64,000 nt of DNA from Aquatica leii (GCA_035610365.1 CM069433.1:134434545-134498544); one strand, 5' to 3'. Counted from the stretch's first letter, positions 1 to 11,922 are shown. Program-made: numbers and translations. The notes: generated from the letters alone by a model not told the origin.

Positions 1-856
1 TTGCATCAAGACTGCTCCAATAGCATAATCACTGCTATCAGTTCGGATTATAAATGGTTTTGTATCATCTGCTTGGCAAAGAATGGGAGCTGTGATTAAA
101 CATCTTTTAAGCGTTTGGAAAGATTTTTCTTCCAAATCTCCCCATTTCCAAGCGGCAGATTTCTTTGTAAGATCCGTCAGTGGGCGAGCTAGTTCGGAGA
201 ACTTCGGAATAAACTTGCGAAACCAGCTGCACGTTTGCACAAAAGTGCGTAACTGTTTAAGATTCACTGGGGGTGACCATGTTTTCAAAGCGACGATTTT
301 GTCTGGGTCAGCTTGTATTCCGCCGTTAGTAATAACATGACCCAGGAACTTTACCTTTTCACAAGCGAAAACACATTTTCCCCGGTTTGCACGCAGATTA
401 AATTGCTCTAGGCGTTTGAAAACTTCATGTACATCTTCAAGATGTTTTTCATACGATTCAGAAAGGATGATCAGATCATCAAGGTAAGCATAAACATTTG
501 CTTTTATTCCAACTTTGAACCTGTCGATCATTCTGGAGAAGGTGGCAGGAGCGTTACATAATCCAAAAGGTAACCGCTTCCATCGAAACATACCAAAAGG
601 CGTAACAAAAGCTGTCTTGTCTCTGTCGGCTTCGTGAACGCTAATCTGATGGTAACCAGATTGAAGGTCTATTGTGGACATAAATTTAGTAGGCTTAGCA
701 GAATGTAGAAGATCATCAATACGAGGCATTGGGTATCGATCGCAAACAGTGATCGCATTAAGGCGACGATAATCAACGCAAAGACGATATTGACTAGACT
801 TCTTAGGAACCAGAACTACTGGCGCTGCCCAAGGACTTTCACATTCCTCAATGATG
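1..856 (-). CDS. Reverse transcriptase (and RNase H start) of gypsy-type element, partial
   Basis: The minus-strand translation gives a good Ty3/gypsy RT: FLVPKKSSQYRLCVDYRRLN near 800-740, STIDLQSGYHQI near 670, PFGLCNAPATF near 560 and the catalytic YLDDLI near 480. The thumb and connection region follow, and the start of RNase H (FIIRTDSSDYAIGAVL) lies at the left edge. The enzyme copies element RNA into DNA inside the particle. The frame looks open to the window edge. The family assignment is firm from the motif order; the clade is not. Confidence 0.9.
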
Positions 857-2524
857 TCATCGGCAAGCAACTGGTCTAACTGTTGTCGTAAGATCTCTTT
901 CTTCGCTTTGGTCATATGGTACAGGCTGAATAACTATTCTGTGTTCAGCATAATCCGTAGGCTCTCCCCCTGGACGAAATGTAGTTTCATGCTTGGTAAG
1001 GAAACTGTTAAATGATCGTCGGTGATCTGGATTGAGCATGGTTCCCTCATCTTCTCTCAATGAAGTGAACGAAACGTTATCAACACTTGTGGAAGACTCG
1101 ACGAGACTACCATCTATACGAGTTTCAGTGGCATATGAGAACGGCATTTCAGGATTCTCGATGAAGCACCACGTTTGGTCGGCAGTGTTTAAAAGAACTC
1201 GAGCTTTTGAAAGGAAATCGATTCCTAAAAGAGTACGATTAGATTTGGCATTTGGAAGAACAATCATCTCCACAGTGATCGTCTTATGAGCAATTTGTAT
1301 GGGTACTGTCGTTGTTAAGACCTCTTGTGGTGTATCAGTACCATCAGCTAGGGTTACGGAAAAGTTTTGTCTAGTGAAACAGCAACGATTTTTAAGAAGA
1401 TTGTATAATGTTTCACCAGCGACTGATCTTGTGGCTCCAGTATCAGCGATAGCAGTTCCATTGGAGTCCCAGATTTGAATTGGTAGAATGGGCCTTCGTA
1501 AACTTGGAAATTTCTTTGCATCAAGTTCGCAGAAGCTTGATTCTGATGAGGTTTGAAAAGCTTCAGCGGATGTTTTTGAGCGACAGTTCGAACAATTGGA
1601 ACGAATGACTCCAGGAGTTCCACATCCGTAGCACAATAAAACTGGACGCGCGACAGCGTTCGGTTCACTCGAAACAGTTGTTTCGGTCAAAGTCTTTATT
1701 TTATGTAACTGTTTTTGTTTCTTGTTGCACTCGTTGATATGGTGTCCTTTCACACGGCAATACGCGCACTTTCCACTAAAAGTTCCTAATCTGTCTTTCT
1801 TATCAGGTTTTTCAAACGCGCGGGAGGTCAAAACATTTTCTTTTACTGGGTTCTCTGACAAAAGTTCATCTAACGATGCTTCGATTGCACGTGCTTTTAT
1901 TAAAAGTTCATTGAAAGTTTTAACATCGTCACGCGGAATCCGTTCACGAACGCGGCGATTTAAAAGACCGTATACCATATCTAAACAAACGTTTTCTTCC
2001 AATTTATACGGCAACTGAGCTATAAGAGCGCGAGCATTACAGACAAATATTTCTGTCTTCATTTTGTTTTGTTCTTCAGAGAACAATTTCTTAAAAATCT
2101 TGAAAGGAGGTGTCTTCTGACCATAAGTTTGTTTTATCAACTCGATGGCTTCTTGCCATGTAGTAATTGAATACTTGATTCCTTGATACCAAACAGAAGC
2201 AATACCGGTAAGAAGAACGGGCAAACCTCTAAGAGCGTTTTCATCAGACACGTTCGCACAATCTTTAAAAATTAAGACTGTATCTAAAAAAGCTTCTACT
2301 GAAGAAGACGCTTCACCATCAAAACGCGCGGTACATGTAGTAAAGTTACCATTTTGTTCTTTAGGCGTTGGCGTGCTGTCGGAACTACGCGAAGGTTGTT
2401 GTATAGATAACAAAAGTTCGCGAAATTGTTCAGTTGTTAAGGTCACGGAAGACGAAACATCATCCTTTTTGGAGGCATGTTTCCCGATAGACGTAAAGAA
2501 TAATTCACTAAGAACGCGCAACAA
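857..2524 (-). CDS. Gag and aspartic protease region of gypsy-type element
   Basis: This 555-residue frame starts with a capsid-like region (residues about 60-230) with no obvious sequence signature. A CCHC zinc knuckle follows at residues 253-266 (CAYCRVKGHHINEC) and a second cysteine-rich knuckle-like motif near 298-314. The retroviral-type protease active site DTGATRS is at residue 361, with the flap and dimer strands (LLGIDFL) about 90 residues later. Gag would package element RNA in cytoplasmic particles and the protease would process the polyprotein; both roles are inferred from the family. RT follows directly downstream. The knuckle pattern recalls some insect gypsy lineages, but I cannot place the clade without a tree. 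Confidence 0.85.
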   Translation of the reverse strand: MLRVLSELFFTSIGKHASKKDDVSSSVTLTTEQFRELLLSIQQPSRSSDSTPTPKEQNGNFTTCTARFDGEASSSVEAFLDTVLIFKDCANVSDENALRGLPVLLTGIASVWYQGIKYSITTWQEAIELIKQTYGQKTPPFKIFKKLFSEEQNKMKTEIFVCNARALIAQLPYKLEENVCLDMVYGLLNRRVRERIPRDDVKTFNELLIKARAIEASLDELLSENPVKENVLTSRAFEKPDKKDRLGTFSGKCAYCRVKGHHINECNKKQKQLHKIKTLTETTVSSEPNAVARPVLLCYGCGTPGVIRSNCSNCRSKTSAEAFQTSSESSFCELDAKKFPSLRRPILPIQIWDSNGTAIADTGATRSVAGETLYNLLKNRCCFTRQNFSVTLADGTDTPQEVLTTTVPIQIAHKTITVEMIVLPNAKSNRTLLGIDFLSKARVLLNTADQTWCFIENPEMPFSYATETRIDGSLVESSTSVDNVSFTSLREDEGTMLNPDHRRSFNSFLTKHETTFRPGGEPTDYAEHRIVIQPVPYDQSEERDLTTTVRPVACR

Positions 2525-2944
2525 CGTTCAATTAAAGTGTAGCTAAATTATTCGGTTTAGATTAAAAAGTTACTTACAGTTTCTCGTAAAATAAACACAA
2601 AGATGTAATTTGCATTCGCGAAATTTGAGTATGTAAATACGTTCAACAATACGCAGAATTGAACAAAACTCAAAAGAATTCACACCACAAGATTAATTAC
2701 ATGTACAATTGAATAATGCGAATGAGCGTTATTTTTAATACACATACATTCACTATTATTAATTTATCGAAAAAATTCCGGAGTATCAATAAGGACGTTA
2801 TTCAAGCACGTACGATTTTTTTGCAAGATCGATAAGACGTAACAAGATACGTTAAGGTCAACGGTCGATATACGCAATTAGAATCTACAACGCTGAATCG
2901 ACAATTTGCACAGTATGAATTATTTCACAACATTTACCATTTTT

Positions 2945-2965
2945 CGAGCCCTAGTTGGTGCGCCA
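2945..2965 (-). other. Candidate tRNA primer-binding site of the gypsy element
   Basis: On the minus strand the site begins TGGCGCACCAACTAGGGC, about 420 bases upstream of gag. Its complement ends in GCGCCA and carries TTCGAGCC, as the T-arm and acceptor end of a tRNA would. LTR elements use such a site to prime minus-strand DNA. I cannot name the tRNA. Confidence 0.5.
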
Positions 2966-4048
2966 CTATAACGTAGTTGTTAATTCACGTTATTTATTGT
3001 AATTAATAATATAAATGTTATTGAAATAATACACAACACATGTTACAAATTTAAACTTAAGGTAACCACAAGCGTTCGACAAGAAGAATAATTCCGCGTT
3101 ACTTTCTTACATTCGCGCCATCATATATTCTCTTATCTCTCGACTACCATCGATGTTGTCGACTCTGATCGGAATTTTATGTACAGGATGGTTATAATAC
3201 AATAAAAATATGAAAATACATTTATTGAAAGCAATAATAGTTATTTCACCACGGCAGCAGTCGTAACACAGGCATCTGGGTGTGAGCCTGAATGAAAGCA
3301 AAATGCACAGGCGTGAATTCCTTTACTTTATTTGCACTATAACATAATACACTAACTATTTACATTAAAGAAAAAATGAACAATATTTGGATTAAAACAA
3401 TATTAGGGCGCTAATCACTATTAATTGATATCAGTTCAACAGTAATAACGTTTAATTTGTTACGGAGTATGCATTCCAAAAAGTTTTTGATAACTCAATT
3501 TAATTAATGTGAATTTAAAATGTAATAAGTAGTAGCATAAATTCCAGTTGACTCACCATATATGATATGACGTTATTTGATATCTGCTATTTTTAGCACA
3601 TTCTTTGTTGAATTGATAAAATTCTTCCAAACGAATGTAGATTTGAAAGCACAAATGCAGGCATAAAACCAAAATATAAATCCAATGAATAAAAATCCAG
3701 TAAATAAAAGAAAAGACCCAGTAAATAAAAAGATAAGACCCTAAATATAAATGATTAGAATGGTTTTTAAGCGACATGAACTACTTACGTTGCTTTAGAT
3801 GCAACGGCCTTGAAATGAATTCCTTTGTCTAAATGTATTGCGTAACATTGTGAAATCACTAAAAATGTTGAATTCAATAGAAAATTATATTGGAACAAAG
3901 TTAAACTTACCAGCAATTAGTTGGAAAGAATAAAAATTAATTTGTATGCGTTTTTACGCCATAATTAAGAAAATTGTCTTCCTTGCAACACTGCGACGTA
4001 TAAGGCCTAAAGATGGCTCAAACGGAAGTGCCAACAAAGATCGATTGC
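2966..4048. other. No gene seen; probable 5' LTR of the gypsy element then unique AT-rich DNA
   Basis: By position the first few hundred bases should be the 5' LTR of the minus-strand gypsy element, but I could not define its outer end or a target-site duplication. Short open frames at 3107-3301 and 3553-3777 are low-complexity and show no recognisable domain. Confidence 0.4.
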
Positions 4049-4420
4049 TCAGTTGATTCGAAATACGACGCGACGTTTTTTTTCTATTTGCCACGGTAAG
4101 GACCCATCCGGACTAAATATATAATTAGTAAAACTTTCTCGAATATCATTGGCAGCTCGTCCCTCATAACTTGCTGTAGTTAGTCTCTCTAGTATGTATA
4201 AGTCTTCTGACAGGTTTCCATCTTTTGTTCGAACCTGGAAGTTTTCCAATATATCCAAAGTATTTACTATAATTTTTGACAAATAAATCAAATCCTTATT
4301 CTCAAATTGCATAAAAATCCATAATTCTGTGAATCTTGTTCTAGACATTGTTGCGGTAGAAAAAGCTCGTTCAATAGCTTAATTGGTGGACCACATATCT
4401 CTGACGCTTTCTTTTCTACA
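4049..4420 (-). pseudogene. Harbinger/PIF (HARBI1-like) transposase, C-terminal remnant
   Basis: A 99-residue frame starts MSRTRFTELWIFMQFENKD and ends NDIRESFTNYIFSPDGSLPW. Reading back past a stop gives AIERAFSTATMSRTRF. The pattern IERAF, then a hydrophobic helix, then IRESF-x-NYI and GSLPWQ resembles the end of HARBI1-type DDE transposases, where a similar IR-x-x-F-x-x-YF...G-x-VPWQ motif closes the protein. Only the last roughly 110 residues remain, so no catalytic acids are visible. No inverted repeats or 3-bp duplications were found around it. The assignment rests on a short motif and may be wrong. Confidence 0.45.
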
Positions 4421-7400
4421 AAGTAATTCGCCAGCCATACCTACGAATTAATCAAGTTTGATAATAAGATAATAACAAGTTTTTAGCATTTACAATATTT
4501 CTTTGCTTTCGAAGCATATTTGGTTCTTGTTCATTTCATACATGACTTAGCGACATATTCATCTTGATCAAACCAAAGTCCTAAAAATAATTAGCTAGAT
4601 TACTTTAAGGTCTGTCTTTTTTCTTTTCTTGTCACGGTAAAACTGTACTCAGGTGAAGTGCGATCAATTACCGGTAACTTAATCCACCACAAAAAAAGCA
4701 ACGGCAGCTCAAAATTTTGTAGAGTGAGAAGTAGGAAGCGTAATTGACAGGATTCAACCTGTTTTTAATGTGCCGATTGTAATACAATTAAAAAGGCACC
4801 AAAACGTGGAGAAAAAACTTCAGGTGCCCGTTTTTACCTGGCAAACACTTAAAGTAAACAAATCTAACACAGTTATAACAATGAGTATATTTGTTGCAAC
4901 GGCAACATAAAAAATAATCAGTAAGAGAAATACTCTTTCAATAAATACAATAAAAATTGAATTAATACAAATCTAAAGTGAGTACACAGTAAGAAGCAAA
5001 GCGTACCGGTGATAATTTTGACCTATAATTATAAAAAAAAATCTAAGTTAGTTAATCGTGATAACGTGCATACGATCAAGACCCAAACAAGCAATTAAAT
5101 ACAAGGAGAAAGTACTTACTCTGTTACCAATATGCGATTAGCGATGATAGATCACTCTAAAATTGCTGAAAATTAAACTACAAGATTGGTATCACAAATA
5201 AACTACTAATATTTCAACCGATGATTAATATACACAAGGTTCACTAAGTTTCCAAGAATCTTTTAATTGATATTTAACAGTGTGCCACCAAATCATTAGC
5301 ATTAGTTGCCCCGGCAGAAAATATTAAAACGGTGTATCAGATTTGGCGATCTAGCGAATATTAGACGTAACATGATTACATTTAGCCTGTACGATTTAAT
5401 GCCGAAATCCGTACTTGTCTTAGTTATCGACTCAATTAATAAATAATTAGATAATAGTTAACAATTTCCTGAGGTAACAGACACACAAGTGTGACCAAAC
5501 TTGCTGTCAGAATAAAAAAAAAATTAGATTTAACCGTAAAACAGAAATGCATTCTTACCCCAACGATTCTTTTATATGCCCACATCAAGATCTTAATTAA
5601 TTTACATCATTAATAACGCAAATGTTCCAAAATACTTAAGTGTTGATATCACTGGGCATTTCGCTAGAACGTGCAATTTCTTAAGGATAACCGAAACTGA
5701 AAAAATAAAGAGCAAATCAAACTCGTCGATGGCGTTTACGACTGGGCAAAATTCATACAGCGCAAGAAACCATAACAATATTTGTTAAAATAACCAGTAC
5801 CAATATTTGCAGCAACTTTACACAAATCCCTTTCATTATTGAGCTAGTTGAAAAGAGTGTATATAGTGAGTTCATAAATGATTTAAAATGAAGTGGAGTC
5901 GATTGAGCATTACTGAAATCGCTTACATTTGAAGCAAATCCAATAAGTTGTTTTTTTAAATGCACATCACTTAATTACACTGTTTTCTCTTGTTTATCGA
6001 ATAATCTCGTTTATTTGTTTATAATATTTATCGTAAGTAATTTGTTTTTTTGTGCTGCCAGCATGACAAACGTCAATATTCGTTCGTTAGTGTAATTACG
6101 TAATAATAAAACTAAATGTTCAAAGTTAATTATTATATTAGAACGAGTACGCGACAGGTAGAAAAGTCATTTAAAAACTCTCGAAATTCAGTTAGAATTG
6201 AAAAAAACGATATTAAAATAAATTTGACAGATTTAGTAATAAATGTAGTATCAATATCATATTTTTGGTGTTTCTTTTTATTTTCAAAAAAATATATAAT
6301 TTTACAAAAGGCAGCACAAAAAATATTGTACGTTACTCTCGTTAAAAATTTCATAACATAAACTCACTCGCATGCAACTTTCCGACGCTTGTTACGTAAA
6401 TTACTATTTATATTTATTATACCTCCGCAAAAAATATTTGTACCGCGCTTAAACATCAAACACATCTTTAAAGTTTTTAGTCGATCACGATTAATTCAAT
6501 CTTAGATATTTGACTTATTTTTGTTCTGTGACCAAAATTTTACTTTAAATTACATTCTACAGCTATTTTTAATTGTTGATCTCTCACGAAACATTGCTGA
6601 TAATGTCACAAACTATAAGAATTTTCTCTATTATTAAAGAAATGGATAAATCGATATATGCATTAAATTTTAAGGTTAATAGATACTATAGATAAACTTA
6701 GATTTTAAAAAAAAATTTATTTTCCACAAAACACTTAATCAGTGTTGAACAAAAAAGATTTTGAAAAATCCGTGCGCTCATTCAATAAGTAAATAGCGGT
6801 AAAAATTGTGCTATATAACGCGTAACGGTATCGAAAGAACAGGTAAATTAAAAATCGATTCTATCTTAAACCCATTATTCCATGTATGGTATCACAGTTG
6901 CAGATCTTTCTTGTCTGGCAGGTGTGCGCAACAGAGGGTAATCTCCAAAGAATGTGCACCGGATTTAAAGCTGGTCAGTTTTTCACGTTCACCGCAGTTG
7001 CTCGACTTTGAATTGCAAAAAAAGTAGATAAACTGGTTCTATATACGCAAACATACGTATGTATTTTAGCAAACTGTTTCTATTACGTGTACGTACATCA
7101 ATTAGATTGTTTTTTGGTTGTAGGGTTTATAATAACAAGTACTTTAAACTTGTACTGCTTTAATGGGAGTTAATAATACAATGTTACATTATCCGGTCGC
7201 TAAAAAGCGCACTTGCAATTATCGATTTTCTGGATTTCAAGTTTCCTTGTATTAGTAGAGTAAACGGTTTTAATTAATTTTCTAATTAAATTAAATGTGT
7301 TGTGTTTTATTTTTACTAATACAATACATGTTGAATAAAATCTATAAAAATTTCGTTATTAATTAATAAACAAAAGTACTTACTGTTTTAAAAAAAAAAA

Positions 7401-7979
7401 ATTTTAATTAATGTACAACCGCTGAAAACTTTAACTTTAAGAAGTTTCAAATTTATCTTATTTTTTATGTTTGTTGTATTATAAAGTACTCTATTTATTT
7501 ATTAATTATCAACTTACTATCTATTATATTTTTAGTCTAATTTACTAGGATTTTTTTAATTTTTATAGTTTTCTATAATAACAATTTTCTAAATTTAAGG
7601 TTTTCTTTAATAATTATATGCTTGGTTTTGTTAGTAATATATAATTTTATTTTTAAATAAATCAACTCTATTATAAAAAAAACGGTTTTCTAGATCACAT
7701 CTATATTACATTTACCTTTAAAATAATGAGGTTTTGTAATAGAATTTATACATTGTAAAACAAATACAGTACAGTACGGTAAAAAGTTAATTAATTCGAA
7801 ACGTGATCTTGTAGTATAGGCAACACGCCATGCTATATTGGTGTTTTGCTTTAATAATTTTTAAAAACTAAACTAAATGTCAGTCATTGGCGGAACATTA
7901 GGACTTCATCAAGACAAAAAATCAGCCATAAATGAATGACAATGTAAATAAATTTTAAGTAAAAAAACTACATAAAAAG
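4421..7979. other. No gene seen; AT-rich decayed DNA
   Basis: Several short open frames occur (for example 5753-5965, 6116-6361 and 6806-7027), but their translations are low-complexity or lack any domain I know. They overlap on both strands, as expected by chance in DNA this AT-rich. A short self-complementary stretch lies around 4750-4850. No RNA gene or clear element end was seen. Confidence 0.5.
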
Positions 7980-8760
7980 GCTACTTTAAAATCATTTAAA
8001 ATGTTCACCATTATTCTCCAAAGACAACTGTACTCGTGTTTACAGATTATCGAAAGCTTTCACTAGAACTTCAGGAGTTATAACTTCTTTCCAGTTATCG
8101 ATTGTTTGTATAATCTTTGTTTTTTAAATGACTAAGCATGAAAAAGTCGAAAAGGGTTAAGTCAGGTGACATCGATGGCCATCGTGCAACAACTAAATAA
8201 ACGGTTATCAAAAAACTGTTGTAAATAAGTAATAGTTAGATGAGCAGTATGCAGCATCATTTATTAATTGTTTAGCAAATGGCTGTAAAATATGATTGCG
8301 GTAGCGTTCTGCAATTATGGTGCCATCGAAAAACACTGGACCATACATACGCTTTCGTGAAATTGCTGTCCATGCACCAATTTTTTCAAGATGTATACTG
8401 AAGTCGACAGTGGTATGTGAATTTTCAGCAGTTCAAGTTCATTAATTTTGCCTATTAACGTATCTTGTTTAATAAAGCCGTACTTCATTTGACATAAAAA
8501 CCAATGGCATAACTGAACACGAGCTACAAAATCAAGTGTAAATATTTCTTGAACCACCGAAACTTTGTATCGTACCTGTTTGTAATGATAATTTTCTAAC
8601 CGATTTTTTTGAATCTATATCTATTTTTGTTTGAATATCGTCAAAACTTGATCGTCTAAAATAGTTGGTCTTCCAAGAGGTTTAGTTTTACAAACACAAT
8701 GCTTTGTCCAAGAACCATCAGAATTTTCGGAACCACTACAAAAATTAGCCATCAAGTGTA
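7980..8760 (-). pseudogene. DUF4817-type (Tc1/mariner superfamily) transposase remnant
   Basis: On the minus strand, frame-broken pieces follow the order of the insect DUF4817/DDE transposases. A helix-turn-helix piece (SFDDIQTKIDIDSKKSVRKL) comes first, followed by ARVQLCHWFLCQ. Next come the DDE core pieces ENSHTTVDFSIHLEKIGAW and SRKRMYGPVFFDGTI, then ERYRNHILQPFAKQL. The end has a decayed SPDLT-x-FDFF-like stretch and LSLENNGEHF. The enzyme would cut and paste the element at TA targets. At least six frame breaks and stops make it inactive. Two related pieces lie at 12870-13097 and 34690-35395. Confidence 0.75.
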
Positions 8761-9441
8761 AACATTTTTTAACGTTTATACCGTATACATTTGATTCGTG
8801 TTACACTGCTATACTAAATTATCATAAACCTTCCTTTGCTAAAGATTTATATCTGTAATTCTACTTCTAAAAAAAACTTTTCATAAAAAGTATAGCAAAT
8901 AAATTTGACAATACAAATAAAACAAACAATAGCAAATACTACGAACGCAGCGGATATAAATAAGATAATTTAAAGTTGGGTTATTTCGATGTTGCTAAAT
9001 CTTAAAAATAAAAGTTACTGACCACGTAGCTTTTGGTACCTGAATTTGCATGATATATACGAGCGTTACAAAAAGAAATTGCAACATGTTTTTTATACTT
9101 TTTATATTTTGCTTTGATTTACATTATTTTTTGGCGAACATTATATAGCAGCAAAGTTCAGTATATTATATAGTTGGTAACAATCATCAGCATTTGTCTA
9201 CTTTCTAATTTAAAATTTAAAAATACTATACATTTGTATAATTATTGTGATGTTTTTAGCATTTACTAAAGTCAGTAAGTTAAACTAGTATAGCTAGTAC
9301 TTAGTACCAACTTTATATATTACACACACAAAACTCGCTAGTTTTTATTGCACAAAGTAGCTAACATATATGCGAAATAGAAAAAATATTTTTTTTATAT
9401 TATATGTTCTTATATCATATTTCAGAATAATCCTGACATAG
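8761..9441. other. No gene seen
   Basis: AT-rich DNA without recognisable coding sequence or element ends. It reaches up to the TTAA target of the piggyBac copy. Confidence 0.5.
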
Positions 9442-9445
9442 TTAA

Positions 9446-9459
9446 CCCAGATATGCCTA
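9446..9459 (+). repeat. piggyBac left inverted terminal repeat
   Basis: CCCAGATATGCCTA directly follows TTAA and matches the inverted right end at 10 of 14 positions or better. Confidence 0.85.
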
Positions 9460-9570
9460 AACATTTTTTTTTTCTCTTATTTTTCAAAAAAAACTTGTTT
9501 ATGATACATTATAAATTACAAATAACTAAAGAAATGATAAAGATTTCGTTATCAGAGACACATGGTGTGC

Positions 9571-9594
9571 TTTTAAAAAAGGACAGTAGGCATA
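9571..9594 (+). repeat. piggyBac left subterminal repeat
   Basis: The core AAAAAAGGACAGTAGGCATA recurs inverted at 11547-11570 with a few changes. It also resembles the terminal segment at 11893-11914. piggyBac elements are known to carry internal subterminal repeats that the transposase needs. Confidence 0.75.
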
Positions 9595-9689
9595 TCAAAG
9601 ACAATAATGTACTGAAAAACATTAAATAAATAATAGAACATATTATGTGAAAAGTAACCTTAGGTGTAAATTTATGCTACATTTTAACA

Positions 9690-11510
9690 TGATATTGCTT
9701 AAAATGTGCAACATGGAGTGCAACATTACACTTTTCACATTTTGTAGAAACTTTTATGGCACAGACGACAGTTATTATTAGGTGATCCATATGATCAAAT
9801 CTAATCTAGTCTAAGTTTGGCAAACTTCCTTTGATGGCTTTCTAAAATTGAATGTACAATCCTTCTACGGAATGTCAAGTGATCAAATGTGCCCCTTTTA
9901 GTGATGGGCGAAATATCGTTACCGGTGACTTTGTCGCTGTTACTTGTTGATCACTAAAATATTAGCGACTAATAGAAATACAAAACCAGTTACCGGAGAT
10001 TCCGTAACTACTGCACGGTTATTGGTCAAATTAATTACTTTTCATTATCTGCGTTGTCAAAATTTTCTAAGACCTTTTTTTTAGTTACGAGTTACAAGTG
10101 ATATCGGTCGCTTCTAAAAGTAGCGTCGACTTAAAAGTAACCGTCGCGAATTCACCGGTGACCAAAAAGTAGCCGGCAAGCCTATCACTAGCCCCCTTGT
10201 AATCTGTGAAGCTGCCATGCATTATGTTCTGCAAGATTCAACATATGAAATATAAGAGACATGTACCATTTTTTCCCACGAAAAGCTACCTGATACAAAT
10301 TTATATTCTGATCGGCTCTGTCTACGCGGTCCATATATCGATTATAAATAAAAATATTGTGGGGTTGTCCGACCTGTATTTTTTCTTTTTCTTCAAAGAA
10401 TACTTATTTACTGTTATTGTATCATTTGACAATTAGTATTTCTTCTTCATTTGATCTAAAATCAATATATCCCCCTTTTTTTTTTTTAAATCTCAATCGA
10501 ACTTATATTTGGACATCTTAAAGTGCAATTATCTCTTATGGTATCTGTAATGCGCATGTTTTTTTTTCATTTCTACACATAACCCAACATTTGAAGAAAT
10601 GATCACAAAATATATGATATGAATGTTTTTTGAACGATGTAATAAAGTCAGCATATTGAAGTATAATTGAAGGTCCTAAGCCACATTCTTTATATTTTGT
10701 ATCAATTTCTATTTTAGCACCCTGATATAGTTATATCCATATAACATATACCTCACTGGTAGTACCTGCCCATAATTTGTAGCCGTATCTTATTGGTTTT
10801 CCTTTTATAAATTCCTTGCATCCATGAATGCCCAAAATAAGGCACCATAGCTTTATCAACACTATGATTTTCCTACTGAAGTGCATATTTTTATTCATTT
10901 TTTGCACAAGTAATCTTATTTTCGTTTAATTTGTATTATTGCAGCAATATAAATTACTAAACGATCTCTGGATAAACGATTGGAAACAAGATCATTATGA
11001 GAGTCAGAAGCTTTTTCCCAAAACATTAGGTGACGGGATACCAGCATAGATCCGCTCAACAAAGACATTGCCAGTTTTGTTTTTGTATGTATCATATAAA
11101 TTTAAATATGTTAGGAATGTTTCAATTATCTCTTCACTCCAGAAATATGAAAATAGCTCACTAGGAGAGTTATTATTTGCAACATCTTGCCAAGAAGCAA
11201 ATTGAACACAATGTTAAACCAAATCTTGAACTACCCATGTGTAAGATTTTTTGATTGAAAATACTTTACGTACTTCGGCCAATAGTAGATCATCTTCACT
11301 ATCCGTAAATTTAGTATCAGCAATTATTGCATGATGAAGTTCTGCTTTTGATCGGAGCTGTGATCCCGGAAGGTTATTTACATTTACAAAGTCTTCCTCG
11401 CCTGAGTCCTTATCTGTAACTGCCTCGTAAGAATTAGTTGGTGGTAACATTACTATTGCTACTTCCGTGTGACCATCGTCATCCTCAAGAAATTGTAGAA
11501 AATCATGCAA
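9690..11510 (-). pseudogene. piggyBac transposase, decayed
   Basis: The first 98 residues are an open frame (11214-11510) with the acidic N-terminal segment and VLPPTNSYEAV-like and NNLPGSQL motifs common in piggyBac/PGBD proteins. Further pieces in changing frames include SRDRLVIYIAAI, the DDE-domain piece KNIHIIYF, CVEMKKK, the tail piece IRQ-like after MGGVDR-type context, FTDYKGGTFDHLTFRRR (split by the nested MITE), and a C-terminal cysteine-rich piece with CRLCHKSFYKM, as in the usual zinc-binding tail. A working enzyme is about 600 residues and cuts at TTAA. Many stops and shifts plus the MITE insertion make this copy dead. Identity is firm; exact residue positions are not. Confidence 0.8.
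9899..10190. mobile_element. hAT-like MITE nested in the piggyBac transposase
   Basis: The ends are inverted: TAGTGATGGGC at the left and, in reverse complement, TAGTGATAGGC at the right. The 8-bp flanks GCCCCTTT (9891-9898) and GCCCCCTT (10191-10198) look like a diverged target duplication, the length used by hAT elements. Removing it rejoins the piggyBac reading between the DYKGG and TFDHL pieces. It has no coding capacity and contains short internal inverted words such as ACCGGTGAC. Confidence 0.75.
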
Positions 11511-11546
11511 AATTTACCCATTGCAATGAAACAAGAAAAACATCTA

Positions 11547-11570
11547 TTTGCCTACCGTCCTTTTAAAAGA
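11547..11570 (-). repeat. piggyBac right subterminal repeat
   Basis: The minus-strand core TTTTAAAAGGACGGTAGGCA is the inverted partner of 9571-9594. It lies just upstream of the transposase start at 11510, so it may sit within the promoter region. Confidence 0.75.
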
Positions 11571-11902
11571 ATACCTAACCTAATTATGCTTTGACATCTT
11601 ACTACAGTTTAAGACTTTATCAACAAACAAGTAGTTAACTCATCCACTTATAATAAAACAAAATTCATGTTTATAATATAGCAAAAAATATTACTTACCC
11701 TACTAATTTCAGGTCAATCGGTCTGTCCATTGTTAGTAATGTTATGTGTTAAGACTAGAAATGCGATAACGGAAAACGGCTTACAAGTACATTGCAACTA
11801 CATTTCAAGTTATTGTATTAATCAGCGTCATCTTTGAAAAGAACTATAAACCAATCAGAATCAAACAAGAGGAATTGTGAATGTGTGTCCTTATAAAAGG
11901 AC

Positions 11903-11918
11903 AGTAAGCAAATCTGGG
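11903..11918 (-). repeat. piggyBac right inverted terminal repeat
   Basis: Reads CCCAGATTTGCTTACT on the minus strand, directly inside the right TTAA. Confidence 0.85.
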
Positions 11919-11922
11919 TTAA

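Larger units (their letters stand above)
1..2965 (-). mobile_element. Ty3/gypsy-type LTR retrotransposon, internal part, cut by window edge
   Basis: Read on the minus strand, the order is primer-binding-like site, gag with zinc knuckles, aspartic protease, then reverse transcriptase and the start of RNase H, which run off the left edge. This domain order and the RT motifs are typical of Ty3/gypsy elements. The single long gag-protease frame implies a fairly young insertion. The gag-protease frame and the RT lie in different frames, so either the family uses a frame shift or the copy has at least one break. Integrase, the 3' LTR and the rest of pol would lie left of the window. The 5' LTR should start just right of 2965, but its outer end is not clear to me. 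Confidence 0.9.
9442..11922 (-). mobile_element. piggyBac-family transposon, both ends present
   Basis: TTAA stands at both edges (9442-9445 and 11919-11922), the hallmark target of piggyBac. Just inside, the left end reads CCCAGATATGCCTA and the right end reads, in reverse complement, CCCAGATTTGCTTACT, giving inverted terminal repeats. Longer subterminal inverted repeats lie at 9571-9594 and 11547-11570. The element is 2.48 kb, including a 292-bp nested MITE at 9899-10190, so about 2.2 kb before that insertion. The transposase on the minus strand is decayed, so the copy is not autonomous. Preserved ends but a decayed gene suggest middle age. Confidence 0.9.

Noticed and set aside
1032-2018. 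Plus-strand frames over the gypsy gag region
   Set aside because: They are antisense to the gag-protease frame and show no domain.
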